DNA of 64,000 nt, from the NCBI RefSeq assembly GCF_030547005.1, contig NZ_JAUOPN010000001.1, positions 607,655 to 671,654 on the forward strand, in the 5' to 3' direction. Position 1 is the stretch's first letter. Each line of letters begins with the position of its first letter. Below are positions 50,555-64,000 of the stretch, in pieces. The notes beneath the pieces were generated by a model. The model was not told where the DNA came from. It was given only the letters and a program-made list of their open reading frames with translations, and made no database searches. A program made the translations under genes and the position numbers. Source of the stretch: Maribacter sp. 1_MG-2023. Its GTDB lineage: Bacteria > Bacteroidota > Bacteroidia > Flavobacteriales > Flavobacteriaceae.

Positions 50555-53500
50555 ATGAAGTTTTCCATTAAAATTTTCTTTTTGTCCATGCTATTAATGC
50601 TGTTATATTCTAATGATATACAGGCGCAGATAGATAGTAATCGATATACCGTACTTCTCTCCCCAGATAATTTGCCAACTTGTGGAGATGGCGCTTCTTT
50701 TGAAGAGGTGACAGTTAGCGGTAAGAATCCAACTTGTAGAGATTTCAGTATTACTTTTGATTTACCAGATGGTGTGGAGTACGTTGCCAATTCGGCGAGT
50801 ATTACTTCGCAATCAGGTTCTGGTGATTATGTTCTTACAGTTGGTGGCACACCCACTGATCCTGTTTTTACAATTTTACGGCCTGGAGATGCTTTTTGGC
50901 AGGTTAGTGATGAAGTGGTATTTAGGTTCAATAGAAGCGCAAGTTGCGACGCTGTTCAATTTTTAAACTCGGGCGGTTTATTTAAAGATGCCCACACCAT
51001 TAACTTTATAGATCAAGGTGGTGCAAATTCAGATTCAGATTCAGATATTACTGTTTCGTCATATCCATTATTAGCTGCTTCTTTAAATATTTCAGCTATA
51101 GCTACTGTCAATGCAAATGTTGGCGAAACGTATACTAGAGATATTACAATTGCGCAAGGTGGTAATGGTTGTACAGAAACATTTACATATAATGTAGATG
51201 TAGGTGAAGATGTAGATGATATATATGAATTGTCATATGGAGGAACACCTTTAACTCCTGTTTCAACGGTTGGTCAAGTATTGACTTATGAAATTGATTT
51301 AAACGCAGCTCCTTTTGCAGGAGTTGTCGGCAATAATGATAATTGCTTTGATAATGGTGAGGTTATTGTATTTCAAGAAGAGTTTAGAGTAGATGATTGT
51401 GTAGATACTGCTATAGTCCATAATACCTATTGGGGTTGTAATGCTGGCGAAACTTGCCAGGCTGCAGCTCCACAGACCGGGTCATTGAATTTTGGTGCAA
51501 ATGTACCGGATATTGAAGTAACCAAAGTTGGGTCTACAAATCCTGACTTATGCGAAGCGGTTACATATACCGTGAGAATCGAAAATACAAATGCCACTGC
51601 TGGTTCAATGGCTTTGGATGTTGGTATTAATTTGGGTAGAGGTGCAAATGGAAGTCCGGTTTCAACAGCGGATTCTAATCCTTTATGGGGCTATGAGCGC
51701 TTTGAAACTCGACAATTTTCAAATTTTAGATTTGGAACAAACCCTACTTTCACACCTAATAATGTCACGAGTGATTCTTACGCAACTACTACAACGAACG
51801 TAATACCTCCAAACTTTTTCACATCGGATCCTGATGGGGCCGGTGGCTTTGACGATTTAGATAATGACGGGTATTATGATGATTTACCTCCTGGTGAATC
51901 AACAGAACTTTCTTTTGATTTTGAATTGACACCTAAGGATAATTGTGGTACCGGCAGGTTTGATTATCTGGAATGGGAGCATACCTATTTTGATGTGTTT
52001 TTTAAAGACCAATGTAAAAGTGATCGAATTCCAGAACGAATAGACTTAAATTACTTCAATATCATTAGGGATTATAGAAGTGTAACAGAAATTGATGCGC
52101 CAACAGATATTGTAAATAATGAAGATTTTACAATAGCAATTGCTCCATCAATGCAGGCTAATGGAACGGGAACACCAACGATCGACGGAGATGCTATATT
52201 TGCAGATAATGGTAATACGGAATGGAGTATTACCATAGAAGTGCCAACGGGTATGTCATTGCAACCTTCTGCTTCTTCAGAATTTACACAAACAGGTAAT
52301 ACTATTACCTATACAACTACTACCATCAATAACGTTAGTGTTGAATTTAAGGATTGGGTAGAATTCCCATTAACTTTTTCGTGTGGTCCTAACGGTATAC
52401 AAGCAATACCTTACACAACAAATTTTAAAGCAACCGGCTCTAGTGGAACATGTTGGGATCAAGATATTCATTGTGGCGTAATTAATATATATACCCATTG
52501 CCCAGGTCCATGTGTTGGTCCTGCAATTGAAGGTTTTGATGCTAAAAGAATTACAGCCGGATGGACGGATGAAACCATGTCTACAAAAGTAGTTTTAGAT
52601 GACAACACAGGCGGTCTTAACAAATATATGGCAGGTGATCAAATGCAGATTACTACTACAGCCTCTATTAATAATATTTCCTTAGACAATTTATATTTTG
52701 ATTTAACCTATAATACACAAAGTTTGGCTGCTGGTGGGGCAGACATTATTACCCTTATAGATGCTCAGATAACCATAAACGATACACCAACTTCATCACA
52801 ATCTGGTACTATTACCAATGCTCCTGTTTTAACAACTAATGGTACTACGGAACATATGTTGAGTTTTGATCTTTCAGATGATAGAACTTTAATAGGAGGA
52901 GCATATAATTATGAAGGAGATGCAAGTGAACAAGATATAGTTGAGTTGGTATTAACCTTTGAGTTCAGCAAAGATTTTGATGATATTGATTATTATGAAC
53001 TAACTAATTTAAGGGGAGAGTTCTTTGGATTCACAGATCATCCTGCAAATACAGCCGCAAATAGAGTGGGTTGTGATACTTGGGGAGATAGGGCATTTTA
53101 TTCTAGACCACGTATAAACCATAGTAATCAATCTAGATCAACTAATGGTTGTACCCCATCTAACGGTGTGCTATACTGGACACATAATATGGGACCAGAT
53201 GATATGCACCCAGATGAATATAGACCAACAACTATCTGGACAAATACCGTAGTTGATATTCCGGAAGGAGCAAGATTTACAGGGAATATAACTTCTGTAC
53301 AGTTTGAAAGTAGTACTTATTCAACAGCAACAGGCGAGTTCATAGCTACCGAAAGTAATGGACAAATAATAATTACCCCAGGACCAGGTTTTGTTAATCT
53401 GGATCAGACTTCTTTGATTCAACCTAGATTTTTCGTGGAGTTTATGGGTACATGTGAATCTCCTGCTTCAGTTCAATATCAATACACGATAAATTTTGAA

Positions 53501-56500
53501 AATTTCGCGTATACCGATGCTCCAGAAGCGGCAAGCATTTCGGGTACTAATACTTTTACTTATACTCAACCAACTTTTATTGTACAATCACCGGCACCAA
53601 CGGTTAACGGGGATGCGTATACGGTAGATTTTGATACTAACATAAGTAATACTAGCCCAGAAGATGTAGACTATAATTGGTTACAGGTTACTTCACCAGT
53701 AGGTATTAATATTACAGGCGCATTTTCTGTTGCTGCAGGTGTTGAAACACCAGTTAACTATTACCAATCAGGAGATAAAACTTGGATTGAAGCTGGTACT
53801 GTTGCATCGGGTGCTACAAAATCTTTACGATTTAAAGCAGACTTTGAAGATTGTACGGATTTAACAGTACTTGTAGAGCATGGTTGGGATTGTTCAGGTT
53901 ATCCTGGCTATCCAGATACCAATGTAGATATAACAGATTATCAATCGGTAGGGGCAACGTGTTATCAAAATTCTACCTCTATAACTTTAGAGCCTAAAGG
54001 TTCACAAGTTCAGGTAGCTATTACAAATCAACCAAATACACCACAAGATTTGTGTACGCCGTTTCATATTAATGTAGATGTAATTAGTGCGCAATTGGCA
54101 GATTTAGTTTTTCCGTCATTACAGTTTGCTATTCCTGGTGGTGATGGTGGTATTTCTATTGTAAGTACTAATGTTACTTATCCTAAAGGTTCTACTGATC
54201 CACTTGATACTCAACCGGTAACTGTTACTATAGAGAATGGTATTGCTAAAGTAAATTTATTAGAGCATACCAATATACTAGCGTTGAATGGTATAGCGGG
54301 TAACCCTGCAGTCAACTCTATAGATGAAAGAACTGCAGATGTTGATCTTGAAATTCAATTAGAGTGCGATTTTATATCAAATTCTGAATTTACCTTTAAA
54401 GTTTATGGAGAAGAACCATGTGGTGATATTGCTGCTGGTAACGGTTCTAGAATAGTTTCTAATTCTATACAAGCTTTAGGTGCAGTCGCTCCTTACACAA
54501 CTTTTAGTGTAATAAACCTTCCAGGTTTTGGAGCGCCAATACAAGGTTGTGGAGTTACAGACAATATATCTGTAAATACTACTATAAGTGGTGGCACAAC
54601 AGGAATATCTGATTTCGGAAGGATAACCTTACGTTCAGGTATAGAATATGTTGCCGGTTCTTTCACCAGTGCAGATGGAGCAACGTTTGTTAGTATTGCT
54701 ACAGTAGGTGATCATCAAGAATTTATATTGGAATATCCGGCGGGTGTCGTTGATGGAAATTCTATAGCTTTTGACTTTGATTTTATAACTACCGATGAAG
54801 GTATATGTGATGATACGGCAGAAGTGCAGATAGTAAATTATGTAACTGTAGGTGGTATTACTTGTTCAACAACTAATTGTGCAGATTTTCAAGTAGCAAC
54901 AGGTTTCTCATATGAAATAATGCCTTTAGAAAAACCAATTTTGGTTGGTACGGCAAATGATAGCTTCTTTTCTGTTGATACCAGTAATAATTACGAATAT
55001 CATTTATCGTTAGATATTGAAAATACTGCGCTTGTAGATGCAGATGCCGGTTATGCTTATAGTGTATACTGTGCAGATGTAAATGGAGATATTGATGGTG
55101 TTGCTATCTCAACAGGTACAATAGCTGATGCTATCCCTAATTCGTCTACAATTACAGATGAAATTATATTTACTACTGTTGGTGCCGCTTGTTCAGGTAC
55201 GAACTTTATAGTAGAGTTTTTACCTTCTAGTACCAATTGTCAGTGCGAGGCTATTTTGATTCCCGTTTCTGTAGCTTCAGGAGCTCCATTAGATTTAGAT
55301 GATGATAATGATGGTATACCTGATGTTATTGAGGTTTATAATGGCGATGCTGATGGTGACGGAACTTTAGATTATGAAGATCCAGATTTCTGTGCCGCTA
55401 CTTTTGATGGTGTTAACGGATGGGATTGTGCAACAATGGGCTTACCTGATCCAGATGATGATTTAGATGGCGATGGTACTCCAAACTACTATGACACAGA
55501 TTTTCCAACTTGCGGCGGATTAAATGCAAATGGTATATGTATCAATTTTGATACAGATGGCGATGGTGTTCCAAATCAATTAGACCTAGATTCTGACAAT
55601 GACGGTATTACTGATATTGTTGAGAGTGGTTCTGGTAATATAGATGCAGACGGTGATGGTGTTCTTGATAATATTACGGATATAGATAATGACGGACTTG
55701 CAGATGTAGTGGATAATGATACTACAGATGGTCCAGAAGGTAGTGCACCTTGTACACCACAAAATGGTTGTGTACAAGTAAATTCAACTTCAAATGTTTT
55801 TGATACAGATGGTGATGGTACTACTGATCATAGTGGAGATTTTGATGGTGACGGTATACTTAATGCTTACGATTTAGATAGTGATAATGACGGTATTTTA
55901 GATATGGTAGAAGCACAAACTACAAGTGGCTTTAATACCCCGGGTGCTATAGACCCATTAACAGGTATTCCTGTTGTTGGTACAGATACAGATGGGATTG
56001 ATCCAATTGATACAGATGGTGACGGTTATCCAGATTACTTAGATTTAGATGCAGATAACGATGGTATTACAGATACTTTAGAAGCTGGCGGCGAAGATGC
56101 TGATGGCGATGGAGCTGTAGATAGTTTTATTGATGCAGATGGTAACGGTGTTGCCGACAGTGTTGATGCTACGCCTTTACCAGATGAAGATTCTGATAAT
56201 GACGGAATTCTAGACCGATTAGATTTAGATTCTGATAATGACGGAATTACAGATACTATAGAAGCTGGTGGTATGGATGGTGACGGTGATGGTATTATTG
56301 ACACTTTCATGACCGATACGGATAATGACGGACTTGCCGATAGTGTAGATCCAGTTGGTCCTACGACTCCTGGTACACCAATTCCAAATCCAGATACAGA
56401 TAATGATGGCTTGGATGATAGGATAGATTTAGATTCAGAAAACGATGGTATTCCAGATGTAATTGAAGCTGGGGGTGAAGATCCAGACAATGATGGTAGA

Positions 56501-59500
56501 ATTGGAACAGGTCCAATTACAGATACAGATGGTGACGGACTTTCAGATATTGTAGATCCAGATGACAATACAGATCCTGCCTTAGGAGATGGTCCAGGTA
56601 CACCTTTACCAATCGATAATTTTGATGGAGATAGTGTTCCAAATCATTTAGATATAGATTCAGATAATGATGGTATTACAGATACTACAGAAGCTGGTGG
56701 TCTTGATGTTAATGGTGATGGTCTAGTAGATGGTTTCGATGATACCGCTACAACAGATGGTTGGGATGATGCTACGGCTTTATCTCCACTTCCAATACCA
56801 AATACAGATGGTACAGGTGGTGTAAACTACTTAGATATCGATGCTGATGATGATGGTATTCCAGATAACGTAGAAGCACAGACAACTGCCGGGTATATTG
56901 CCCCTGCAGCTGCTGAAGCTGCTAACGGATTAGATACCAACTACCCGACTGGTTTAACTCCTGTAAGTACAGATGGTGATTTAATTCCAGATTATTTAGA
57001 TAGTGATTCTGATAATGATGGTGTTAGTGATGTAGAGGAAGCTGGTCAAGGAACAATCATAGATCCTTTAGCTGATGCTGATGCAGATGGCTTGAACGAT
57101 GCTTTTGATGATACTCCAGGTAACGATGTAAATAATGATTTAGACACTGGTGCAATTGCAACAGATAATGTAGATGATTTAGATACTGCAGAGGTTGATT
57201 TTAGATCGATATTAGATTCTGATAACGATGGTATTATGGATACTGTTGATATTGATGATGATAATGACGGAATCTTAGATGTTGATGAACTTAATTGTGC
57301 TTCTGGATTCATAGATTTAGGTCAGACATTTGCGAGTACAGATGATCCTGGAGCAATCAATACTGTATATAGTTATGGTGGAGCTACAACTAATTTTGGC
57401 TTTGACCTTTTAGGTACAACAACTTGGAATTCTGGAGTAAGGAATCAAAGTAATGGTGCTATTTCTGGCGCATATATTAATGTACAACCTAACAATACAG
57501 ATTTTCCAAATGGAGATGTTGCAGTATATACAATAACTTTTCTTAACGGTCCCGTACACAATTTACAATTTAAATGGGGAGGCCTAGATAACGATGATAG
57601 AGCCGATTTTTCAGCGAAGAATGAAGGAATCAATGTACCGGTTACAATTAATGACATCAATCTAGGAACTAATTTAACCATTAGCGGGCAAACTGCTATT
57701 AGTTCGGCAAGTGGATCAAATGCTCCAAACAATAGCGTAGCAATAACCATAGATGGTCCAATAACTGAATTAACAATCACCTGTGCTAAAAATAATACTG
57801 TAGATATTGGAAACGTAACCATGCAATTATATGAACTCTTATATTGTGTAGAAAAGGATACAGACGGAGACGGTATTCCAGATAGTATTGACTTAGATTC
57901 AGATAATGATGGTATTCCAGATTCAATAGAAGCTGGTGGTACTGATGATGATGGTGACGGTCATATAGACTACCCAATAGCTGGTGACCCAACATCTATG
58001 ACAGATACCAATAATGATGGTCTAGCAGATGAAATTGCAACAACTCCTTTACCAGATGAGGATTCTGATGGTGATGGTATCGAGGATAGAATAGATTTAG
58101 ATTCTGATAACGATGGTATTCCAGATGTAACAGAAGCTGGTGGTATGGATGGTGACGGTGATGGTATCATTGACACGTTCATGACCGACACGGATAATGA
58201 CGGACTTGCCGATAGTGTAGATCCTGCAGATGCTACAACTCCTGGTACGCCTTTAGAGAATCCTGATACTGATGGTGACGGATTTGATGATAGAATTGAT
58301 ACAGACTCTGATAACGATGGTATTCCAGATGTAACAGAAGCAGGTGGTTCAGATCCAGATAACGATGGTGTTATCGGAACAGGAACTATTGCTGATGCAG
58401 ATGGTGACGGACTTTCAGATATCGTGGATACAGATGATAATACAACTCCTGCAACTACAGATGGTCCAGGTACAGCTTTACCAATAGATAATTTTGATGG
58501 TGATGCTAATCCTAACCACTTAGATATAGATGCTGATAATGATGGTATTCTAGATGTAGTTGAAAATGGTACAGGTGCTTTAGACACCAATAATGATGGA
58601 GCTATTGACAGTACTGATGATGTATTTTTAGATGCAAATGATAATGGTCAAGCTGATGCTACAGAAGGTACAGCCCCATTAAATACAGATACAACAGGTG
58701 GTGCAAACTATATTGATATAGATGCAGATGATGATGGTATTCCGGATAATGTTGAAGCACAACCAACGGCAGCTTATGTTGAGCCAGATGATACTTTTGA
58801 CGCTGAAGGTTTAGATACCCAATATGCAGGTGGTATAACACCAGAAGATACGGACAATGATTTAATTCCAGATTACTTGGATCCTGATTCTGACGATGAT
58901 GGTACGCCAGATATTATTGAAGCCGGACAAGGAACTATGACTGATCCTTTAGCCGATGCAGATAATGACGGATTGAACGATTCCTTTGATGATACACCGG
59001 GTACAGATGTAAACAATGATTTAGATACAGGTGCAATCACTACGGATAACGAAGATGATTTGGATACAGACGAGGTAGATTTCAGATCTATATTGGATCG
59101 CGACCAAGATGGTATTATGGATATCGTTGATTTGGATGATGACAATGATGGTATCTCGGATTTAGATGAGTCGAACGGGGTTGACCCAAGTGCAGATGAT
59201 GATAATGATGGTATCGTAAATTATTTAGATGACGATCCTGCTGATCAACTAGTTGGGGATGTGAACGGAACTGTAGAGCCGGCATTCGATTTTGACGGTG
59301 ACGGTATACCTAATCACTTTGATATCGATGCGGATAATGACGGAATCTTTGATGTATATGAAGCTGGTAATGATGTATTAGATACCAACAATGACGGAGT
59401 TATTGATGGTGTTGATGACAATTTTGAAGACAATAATAATGATGGTCAAGCAGATAGTTCAGAAGGTACAACGCCACTGAATACCGATACTACAGGGAAT

Positions 59501-62500
59501 GCAGATTTCTTAGATATCGATGCCGATGATGATGGTATTCCAGATAACGTAGAGGCACAACCTACAACAGGTTATATTGTTCCTGCAGATGCATTCAACA
59601 GAGATGGTGTTGATACAAATTATCCTAATGGTCTAAGACCAGAGGATACAGATACAGATTTAACGCCTGATTATATAGATGCAGATTCTGATGCTGATGG
59701 TACGCCAGATGTCATAGAAGCTGGTCAAGGTGCAATTACAGACCCATTGGCTGATGCCGACGGTGACGGATTGAATGATGCTTATGATGATACTCCTGGT
59801 AATGATGTAAACAATGATTTGGATACTGGTGCAATAGCAACGGATAACGAAGATGATTTAGATACCGCTGAGGTGGATTTCAGATCTATATTAGATCGTG
59901 ACCAAGATGGTATTATGGATATTGTTGATCTAGATGATGACAATGATGGTATCTCAGACTTAGATGAGTCTAACGGGGTTGACCCAAGTGCAGATGATGA
60001 TAATGATGGCATCGTAAATTATTTAGATGACGATCCTGCAGACCCATTAGTTGGTGATGTGAACGGAACTGTAGAGCCGGCATTCGATTTTGATGGTGAC
60101 GGTATTCCTAACCATTTTGATATCGATGCAGATAATGACGGAATCTTTGATGTATATGAAGCTGGTAATGATGCTTTAGATACGAACAATGACGGAGTTA
60201 TTGATGGTGTTGATACTGGTTTTGAAGACAACAATAATGATGGTCAGGCAGATAGTTCAGAAGGTACAACACCACTGAATACCGATACAACCGGAAATGC
60301 AGATTTCTTGGATATCGATGCAGATGATGATGGTATTCCAGATAACGTAGAGGCACAACCTACAACAGGTTATATTGTTCCTGCAGATGCATTCAACAGA
60401 GATGGTGTTGATACAAATTATCCTAATGGTCTAAGACCAGAGGATACAGATACAGATTTAACTCCAGATTATTTAGACTTGGATTCTGAAAACGACGGAA
60501 TTAGTGATGTATTAGAAGCGGGTCAAGGTACGTTAACAGATCCTTTAGCAGATGCTGATGGTGACGGATTGAACGATGCTTTTGATGATACCCCTGGTAA
60601 TGATGTAAATAATGATTTGGATACTGGTGCAATAGCAACGGATAACGAAGATGATACAGATTTGACAGAAGTTGATTTTAGATCGGTATTGGATTTCGAT
60701 CAAGATGGTATTCCAGATACGGTAGACCTTGATGACGATAACGATGGTATCTCAGATTTAGATGAAGCTAACGGAATCGATCCAAGTGCAGATGATGATA
60801 ATGATGGTGTTCCAAATCATTCTGATGACGATCCTAACGATCCATTAGTAGGTGATGTAAACGGAACAACGGAACCAGCGTTTGATTTTGACGGTGATGG
60901 TATTCCTAATCACTTTGATATCGATGCAGATAATGACGGAATATTTGATGTATATGAAGCGGGTAATGATGCTTTAGATACGAACAATGACGGAGTTATT
61001 GATGGTGTTGATACTGGTTTTGAAGACAACAATAATGATGGTCAGGCAGATAGTTCAGAAGGTACAACACCACTGAATACCGATACAACCGGAAATGCAG
61101 ATTTCTTGGATATCGATGCTGATGACGATGGTATTCCAGATAACGTAGAAGCACAACCTACAACAGGTTATGTTGTTCCTGCCGATACTTTTAGTCTAAA
61201 TGGTGTAGATACAAACTACCCGAACGGATTAAGACCTGAGGATACGGATACAGATTTAACTCCTGATTATTTGGATGATGATTCTGATAACGATGGTATT
61301 AGTGATGCATTAGAAGCTGGACAAGGAACTCTTGTAGATCCTTTGGCAGATGCTGATAATGACGGATTAAATGATGCCTTTGATGATACACCGGGTAATG
61401 ATGTAAACAATGATTTGGATACAGGAGCAATAGCAACGGATAACGTAGATGATGCAGATGTAGTTGAGGTAGACTTTAGGTCAATGCTAGATACTGATCA
61501 AGATGGTATACCAGATACGGTTGACCTTGATGATGATAACGATAGTATCTCAGATTTAGATGAGGCTAACGGAATCGACCCAAGTGCAGATGATGATAAT
61601 GATGGTGTTCCAAACCATTCTGATGACGATCCTAACGATCCATTGGTTGGTGATGTAAACGGAACAACGGAACCAGCGTTCGATTTTGATGGTGATGGTA
61701 TTCCTAACCACTTTGATATTGATGCTGATAATGATGGTATCGTAGATGTTGTGGAAGCTGGTAACGGTGACCTTGATACAAATAATGATGGTGTTATTGA
61801 TGGTCTTGATACTGGTTTCGCTGATACTGATGATAACGGTCAGGCTGATGATTCAGAAGGAACGACTCCACCAAATACCGATGGTACAGGTGAAGCTAAC
61901 TTCTTGGATATCGATGCTGATGATGATGGTATTCCAGATAACGTAGAAGCACAACCTACTGATGCGTATATCGTACCAGCAGATGCTTTTGATGCAACCG
62001 GATTAGATACCAATTACCCAGGTGGAATTGAGCCGGAAGATACAGATATGGATGGTATTCCTGATTATTTGGATGACGACTCAGATGCCGATGGTGTTTC
62101 TGATGCTCTTGAAGCGGGACAAGGAACGTTAACTGATCCTTTAGCCGATGCTGACGGAGATGGTCTAAACGATGCCTATGATGATACTGTTGGTAATGAT
62201 GTCAACAATGATCTGGATACTGGAGCAATCGCAACGGATAACGAGGATGATGCCGATTTAACTCAGGTAGATTTTAGAGATATCTTAGATTTCGATCAAG
62301 ATGGTATTCCTGATACAATTGATTTGGATGACGATAACGATGGTATAGCTGATTTAGTGGAGACCAACGGAATCGATCCAAGTGCAGATGATGATAATGA
62401 TGGTGTTCCAAACCATTCCGATGATGATCCTAACGATCCATTAATTGGCGATGTAAATGGAACAACAGAACCAGCGTTTGATTTTGATGGTGACGGAATT

Positions 62501-63823
62501 CCTAACCACTTTGATATTGATGCCGATAATGATGGTATTACAGATGTAGTGGAATCAGGTAACGGTGCACTTGATACAAACAATGACGGTGTTATAGATG
62601 CTGACGATTCTGGTTTTGCTGATGCAAATACTGATGGTCAAGCAGATAGTTCAGAAGGAACGACTCCACCAAATACCGATGGTACAGGTGAAGCTAACTT
62701 CTTGGATATCGATGCCGATGATGACGGTATTCCAGATAACGTAGAAGCACAGCCTACCTTGGCGTATGTTGTTCCTGCCGATGCTTTTAATGAAGTAGGG
62801 TTGGATATCAACTATCCAGGTGGATTGGTTCCAGAAGATACGGACGGAGACGGAACTCCAGATTATTTGGACCTTGATTCTGAAGATGACGGTGTGCTAG
62901 ATATTGATGAAACAGATGAGGGTACTTTTACAGGTGTTGATTCTGATAATGATGGATTGGATGACGGCTTTGACAGGACTCCTGGTAACGATGTAAACAA
63001 TGATTTGGATACGGGTGCCGATGGTACTGATAATGATGACGACGCTACTACACCAGAAGTAAACTTTAGAGAAATAGGTGATAGTGATGGTGATGGTGTT
63101 CTTGATACGCAAGAAGAAGCAGATGGTACAGATAAGAATGACCCTTGTGATTACGTAATAGAAAATATTACGCTTGATTTCTCAGGTGATTACTTAGTTG
63201 CCGATTGTGATGGTGACGGAGTAATCAATGGCCAAGAGCTTGAAGATGATACCAACCCGGAAGATCCTTGCGATTATGATGAAGGTAGCATAACCTTGGA
63301 ACAAGGTGGTGATTATTTGATTTCCGATTGTGATGAAGATGGTTTGACCACTTCTCAAGAATTGGCGATCGGTACGGATCCAGATGTTGCAGATACCGAT
63401 GGAGATACTATCGTAGACGGTCAAGAGATAATGGATGGTACAGACCCTTTAAATCCATGTGACTCTTTAAATGGAGTTCCAACACTTGAAGCTGGTTGTG
63501 ATCCAGAATTGGTCGCGACAGGTATTTCTGTTATCAATGAAATTATAACTCCAGATGGCGATGGTATCAATGATGAGTTCTTGGTCGATAATATCGAGTC
63601 TTATCCTAATAACACGGTTCAAATTTACAACCGTTGGGGTATCATAGTATACGAGATGATTGGTTATGACAATGTTACGAACACTTTTAAAGGAGTTTCT
63701 AACGGCAGGGTTACGATCAGCCAAGATTCGGAGTTACCGGTCGGCGTCTATTTCTATATCATCAAGTACGATAACAATGGAGACAACCTGAACAAGTCGG
63801 GTTACCTATACATAAACAGATAA
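50555..63823 (+). CDS. giant type IX-secreted adhesin with calcium-binding (TSP type-3) repeats
   Basis: 4422 residues. Signal peptide (about 1-25, ending IQAQ). Residues about 26-1575 form several beta-sandwich domains of the DUF11/conserved-repeat type with paired Cys. From about 1578 thrombospondin type-3 repeats begin, with endless DxDxDG calcium loops. A different domain of about 185 residues (2247-2432) interrupts them. Residues about 2840-4167 are five units of 266 or 264 residues. A Cys-containing calcium-loop section follows, and the last hundred residues ([17 protein letters not shown] to the end) are a gliding-associated C-terminal domain, the type B sorting signal of the type IX secretion system. 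It is exported through the outer membrane and probably displayed as a calcium-stiffened fibre in adhesion or gliding, comparable to SprB. The PorP/SprF gene 25 bp downstream is its likely partner. Confidence 0.95.
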   Translation: MKFSIKIFFLSMLLMLLYSNDIQAQIDSNRYTVLLSPDNLPTCGDGASFEEVTVSGKNPTCRDFSITFDLPDGVEYVANSASITSQSGSGDYVLTVGGTPTDPVFTILRPGDAFWQVSDEVVFRFNRSASCDAVQFLNSGGLFKDAHTINFIDQGGANSDSDSDITVSSYPLLAASLNISAIATVNANVGETYTRDITIAQGGNGCTETFTYNVDVGEDVDDIYELSYGGTPLTPVSTVGQVLTYEIDLNAAPFAGVVGNNDNCFDNGEVIVFQEEFRVDDCVDTAIVHNTYWGCNAGETCQAAAPQTGSLNFGANVPDIEVTKVGSTNPDLCEAVTYTVRIENTNATAGSMALDVGINLGRGANGSPVSTADSNPLWGYERFETRQFSNFRFGTNPTFTPNNVTSDSYATTTTNVIPPNFFTSDPDGAGGFDDLDNDGYYDDLPPGESTELSFDFELTPKDNCGTGRFDYLEWEHTYFDVFFKDQCKSDRIPERIDLNYFNIIRDYRSVTEIDAPTDIVNNEDFTIAIAPSMQANGTGTPTIDGDAIFADNGNTEWSITIEVPTGMSLQPSASSEFTQTGNTITYTTTTINNVSVEFKDWVEFPLTFSCGPNGIQAIPYTTNFKATGSSGTCWDQDIHCGVINIYTHCPGPCVGPAIEGFDAKRITAGWTDETMSTKVVLDDNTGGLNKYMAGDQMQITTTASINNISLDNLYFDLTYNTQSLAAGGADIITLIDAQITINDTPTSSQSGTITNAPVLTTNGTTEHMLSFDLSDDRTLIGGAYNYEGDASEQDIVELVLTFEFSKDFDDIDYYELTNLRGEFFGFTDHPANTAANRVGCDTWGDRAFYSRPRINHSNQSRSTNGCTPSNGVLYWTHNMGPDDMHPDEYRPTTIWTNTVVDIPEGARFTGNITSVQFESSTYSTATGEFIATESNGQIIITPGPGFVNLDQTSLIQPRFFVEFMGTCESPASVQYQYTINFENFAYTDAPEAASISGTNTFTYTQPTFIVQSPAPTVNGDAYTVDFDTNISNTSPEDVDYNWLQVTSPVGINITGAFSVAAGVETPVNYYQSGDKTWIEAGTVASGATKSLRFKADFEDCTDLTVLVEHGWDCSGYPGYPDTNVDITDYQSVGATCYQNSTSITLEPKGSQVQVAITNQPNTPQDLCTPFHINVDVISAQLADLVFPSLQFAIPGGDGGISIVSTNVTYPKGSTDPLDTQPVTVTIENGIAKVNLLEHTNILALNGIAGNPAVNSIDERTADVDLEIQLECDFISNSEFTFKVYGEEPCGDIAAGNGSRIVSNSIQALGAVAPYTTFSVINLPGFGAPIQGCGVTDNISVNTTISGGTTGISDFGRITLRSGIEYVAGSFTSADGATFVSIATVGDHQEFILEYPAGVVDGNSIAFDFDFITTDEGICDDTAEVQIVNYVTVGGITCSTTNCADFQVATGFSYEIMPLEKPILVGTANDSFFSVDTSNNYEYHLSLDIENTALVDADAGYAYSVYCADVNGDIDGVAISTGTIADAIPNSSTITDEIIFTTVGAACSGTNFIVEFLPSSTNCQCEAILIPVSVASGAPLDLDDDNDGIPDVIEVYNGDADGDGTLDYEDPDFCAATFDGVNGWDCATMGLPDPDDDLDGDGTPNYYDTDFPTCGGLNANGICINFDTDGDGVPNQLDLDSDNDGITDIVESGSGNIDADGDGVLDNITDIDNDGLADVVDNDTTDGPEGSAPCTPQNGCVQVNSTSNVFDTDGDGTTDHSGDFDGDGILNAYDLDSDNDGILDMVEAQTTSGFNTPGAIDPLTGIPVVGTDTDGIDPIDTDGDGYPDYLDLDADNDGITDTLEAGGEDADGDGAVDSFIDADGNGVADSVDATPLPDEDSDNDGILDRLDLDSDNDGITDTIEAGGMDGDGDGIIDTFMTDTDNDGLADSVDPVGPTTPGTPIPNPDTDNDGLDDRIDLDSENDGIPDVIEAGGEDPDNDGRIGTGPITDTDGDGLSDIVDPDDNTDPALGDGPGTPLPIDNFDGDSVPNHLDIDSDNDGITDTTEAGGLDVNGDGLVDGFDDTATTDGWDDATALSPLPIPNTDGTGGVNYLDIDADDDGIPDNVEAQTTAGYIAPAAAEAANGLDTNYPTGLTPVSTDGDLIPDYLDSDSDNDGVSDVEEAGQGTIIDPLADADADGLNDAFDDTPGNDVNNDLDTGAIATDNVDDLDTAEVDFRSILDSDNDGIMDTVDIDDDNDGILDVDELNCASGFIDLGQTFASTDDPGAINTVYSYGGATTNFGFDLLGTTTWNSGVRNQSNGAISGAYINVQPNNTDFPNGDVAVYTITFLNGPVHNLQFKWGGLDNDDRADFSAKNEGINVPVTINDINLGTNLTISGQTAISSASGSNAPNNSVAITIDGPITELTITCAKNNTVDIGNVTMQLYELLYCVEKDTDGDGIPDSIDLDSDNDGIPDSIEAGGTDDDGDGHIDYPIAGDPTSMTDTNNDGLADEIATTPLPDEDSDGDGIEDRIDLDSDNDGIPDVTEAGGMDGDGDGIIDTFMTDTDNDGLADSVDPADATTPGTPLENPDTDGDGFDDRIDTDSDNDGIPDVTEAGGSDPDNDGVIGTGTIADADGDGLSDIVDTDDNTTPATTDGPGTALPIDNFDGDANPNHLDIDADNDGILDVVENGTGALDTNNDGAIDSTDDVFLDANDNGQADATEGTAPLNTDTTGGANYIDIDADDDGIPDNVEAQPTAAYVEPDDTFDAEGLDTQYAGGITPEDTDNDLIPDYLDPDSDDDGTPDIIEAGQGTMTDPLADADNDGLNDSFDDTPGTDVNNDLDTGAITTDNEDDLDTDEVDFRSILDRDQDGIMDIVDLDDDNDGISDLDESNGVDPSADDDNDGIVNYLDDDPADQLVGDVNGTVEPAFDFDGDGIPNHFDIDADNDGIFDVYEAGNDVLDTNNDGVIDGVDDNFEDNNNDGQADSSEGTTPLNTDTTGNADFLDIDADDDGIPDNVEAQPTTGYIVPADAFNRDGVDTNYPNGLRPEDTDTDLTPDYIDADSDADGTPDVIEAGQGAITDPLADADGDGLNDAYDDTPGNDVNNDLDTGAIATDNEDDLDTAEVDFRSILDRDQDGIMDIVDLDDDNDGISDLDESNGVDPSADDDNDGIVNYLDDDPADPLVGDVNGTVEPAFDFDGDGIPNHFDIDADNDGIFDVYEAGNDALDTNNDGVIDGVDTGFEDNNNDGQADSSEGTTPLNTDTTGNADFLDIDADDDGIPDNVEAQPTTGYIVPADAFNRDGVDTNYPNGLRPEDTDTDLTPDYLDLDSENDGISDVLEAGQGTLTDPLADADGDGLNDAFDDTPGNDVNNDLDTGAIATDNEDDTDLTEVDFRSVLDFDQDGIPDTVDLDDDNDGISDLDEANGIDPSADDDNDGVPNHSDDDPNDPLVGDVNGTTEPAFDFDGDGIPNHFDIDADNDGIFDVYEAGNDALDTNNDGVIDGVDTGFEDNNNDGQADSSEGTTPLNTDTTGNADFLDIDADDDGIPDNVEAQPTTGYVVPADTFSLNGVDTNYPNGLRPEDTDTDLTPDYLDDDSDNDGISDALEAGQGTLVDPLADADNDGLNDAFDDTPGNDVNNDLDTGAIATDNVDDADVVEVDFRSMLDTDQDGIPDTVDLDDDNDSISDLDEANGIDPSADDDNDGVPNHSDDDPNDPLVGDVNGTTEPAFDFDGDGIPNHFDIDADNDGIVDVVEAGNGDLDTNNDGVIDGLDTGFADTDDNGQADDSEGTTPPNTDGTGEANFLDIDADDDGIPDNVEAQPTDAYIVPADAFDATGLDTNYPGGIEPEDTDMDGIPDYLDDDSDADGVSDALEAGQGTLTDPLADADGDGLNDAYDDTVGNDVNNDLDTGAIATDNEDDADLTQVDFRDILDFDQDGIPDTIDLDDDNDGIADLVETNGIDPSADDDNDGVPNHSDDDPNDPLIGDVNGTTEPAFDFDGDGIPNHFDIDADNDGITDVVESGNGALDTNNDGVIDADDSGFADANTDGQADSSEGTTPPNTDGTGEANFLDIDADDDGIPDNVEAQPTLAYVVPADAFNEVGLDINYPGGLVPEDTDGDGTPDYLDLDSEDDGVLDIDETDEGTFTGVDSDNDGLDDGFDRTPGNDVNNDLDTGADGTDNDDDATTPEVNFREIGDSDGDGVLDTQEEADGTDKNDPCDYVIENITLDFSGDYLVADCDGDGVINGQELEDDTNPEDPCDYDEGSITLEQGGDYLISDCDEDGLTTSQELAIGTDPDVADTDGDTIVDGQEIMDGTDPLNPCDSLNGVPTLEAGCDPELVATGISVINEIITPDGDGINDEFLVDNIESYPNNTVQIYNRWGIIVYEMIGYDNVTNTFKGVSNGRVTISQDSELPVGVYFYIIKYDNNGDNLNKSGYLYINR
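59072..63055 (+). repeat. five tandem coding repeats of 798 bp (last 792 bp)
   Basis: Using the EVDFRS-type boundary as marker, units begin at 59072, 59870, 60668, 61466 and 62264, and the next boundary is at 63056. Four units are exactly 798 bp (266 codons), the last 792 bp. Each holds the same order of motifs: [16 protein letters not shown], a [18 protein letters not shown] stretch, [16 protein letters not shown], and [14 protein letters not shown]. Codon use differs between units, so the copies are old enough to diverge silently. Confidence 0.95.
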
Positions 63824-63848
63824 AAAAATTCCCCTTAAAATAGATACG

Positions 63849-64000
63849 ATGAACAAATATTTTCTAACCATTATAATTACCGTTGCGGGACTCTTTATGG
63901 GCCATGCCCAACAAGACGCGCAATACACGCAGTACATGTACAATACGATATCGGTGAACCCTGCGTATGCAGGTTCACGGGGAGTGTTGAGCATAGCGGC
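63849..64000 (+). CDS. PorP/SprF-family type IX secretion membrane protein, partial
   Basis: 50 codons before the window ends. Signal peptide (about 1-20, ending GHAQ), then QDAQYTQYMYNTISVNPAYAG, the unmistakable start of PorP/SprF outer-membrane proteins. These proteins accompany large type IX substrates and are needed for surface attachment of type B adhesins, as SprF is for SprB. The gene starts 25 bp after the adhesin stop with no terminator between, so the two are co-transcribed. Confidence 0.93.
   Translation, partial: MNKYFLTIIITVAGLFMGHAQQDAQYTQYMYNTISVNPAYAGSRGVLSIA

Noticed and set aside
56035..56568. Long antisense frame rich in Ser and Pro inside the adhesin
   Set aside because: It is the mirror of GAT/GAC-rich calcium loops, recurs in every repeat unit and has no start context or motif.
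59072..63055. CRISPR-like regular repeats
   Set aside because: The period is 798 bp within one open frame; there are no short repeats with unique spacers and no cas genes.

Overview
The window is chromosomal DNA from a member of the Bacteroidota, most likely a marine Flavobacteriaceae. The evidence is low GC content, promoters of the TAnnTTTG type without clear Shine-Dalgarno sequences, a giant surface protein ending in a type IX secretion (gliding-associated, CHU_C type) domain followed by a PorP/SprF gene, and sensor kinases with the SHDLKSP/SHNLRSP style of H-box. Species cannot be told from the sequence alone.

Layout. 1-1000: 5' part of a CarH-like MerR/cobalamin regulator, then tRNA-Leu(GAG). 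1.07-6.95 kb: an AraC regulator divergent from four enzymes that together convert trans-4-hydroxy-L-proline to 2-oxoglutarate. 7.08-13.69 kb: a signalling operon with a stand-alone receiver, an H-NOX protein, a PAS kinase, a FIST (NosP-like) protein, a second kinase, an Hpt protein and a LytTR response regulator; a receiver and a Cache-type kinase lie convergent to it (13.7-15.9 kb). 16.2-32.6 kb: an exopolysaccharide region with a TPR/outer-membrane barrel protein, two flippases, two GT4 glycosyltransferases, two receiver-GT2 fusion proteins, and a coupled trio of a giant multi-pass membrane protein, an Ig-like lipoprotein and a membrane-anchored glycoside hydrolase. 32.7-49.0 kb: ordinary accessory genes (FUSC transporter, hydrolase, two Crp/Fnr regulators, small secreted proteins, MscS channel), mixed with several genes broken by single in-frame TAA codons. 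49.1-49.9 kb: remnants of two more broken genes. 50.6-63.8 kb: a 4422-residue calcium-repeat adhesin, then the start of its PorP/SprF partner.

Main result. Four promoters (before 7080, 18439, 19949 and 31431) share one architecture: two direct half-sites (consensus near ATTCATCTACAGT and ATCCACCTA) exactly 21 bp apart, and a TTTG of the -7 element exactly 43 bp after the start of the second half-site. Direct repeats about two helical turns apart are what LytTR regulators bind, and the signalling operon encodes one and carries the first site. I infer a circuit in which two candidate nitric-oxide sensors (H-NOX and FIST/NosP-like), each beside its own kinase, feed one Hpt and one LytTR regulator that activates its own operon and an exopolysaccharide gene set. 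Each of the three duplicated exopolysaccharide gene types occurs once with this site and once, in a separate operon, without it. The receiver-GT2 fusions suggest that phosphorylation also acts directly on a glycosyltransferase. None of this has been tested; it rests on motif reading and gene context.
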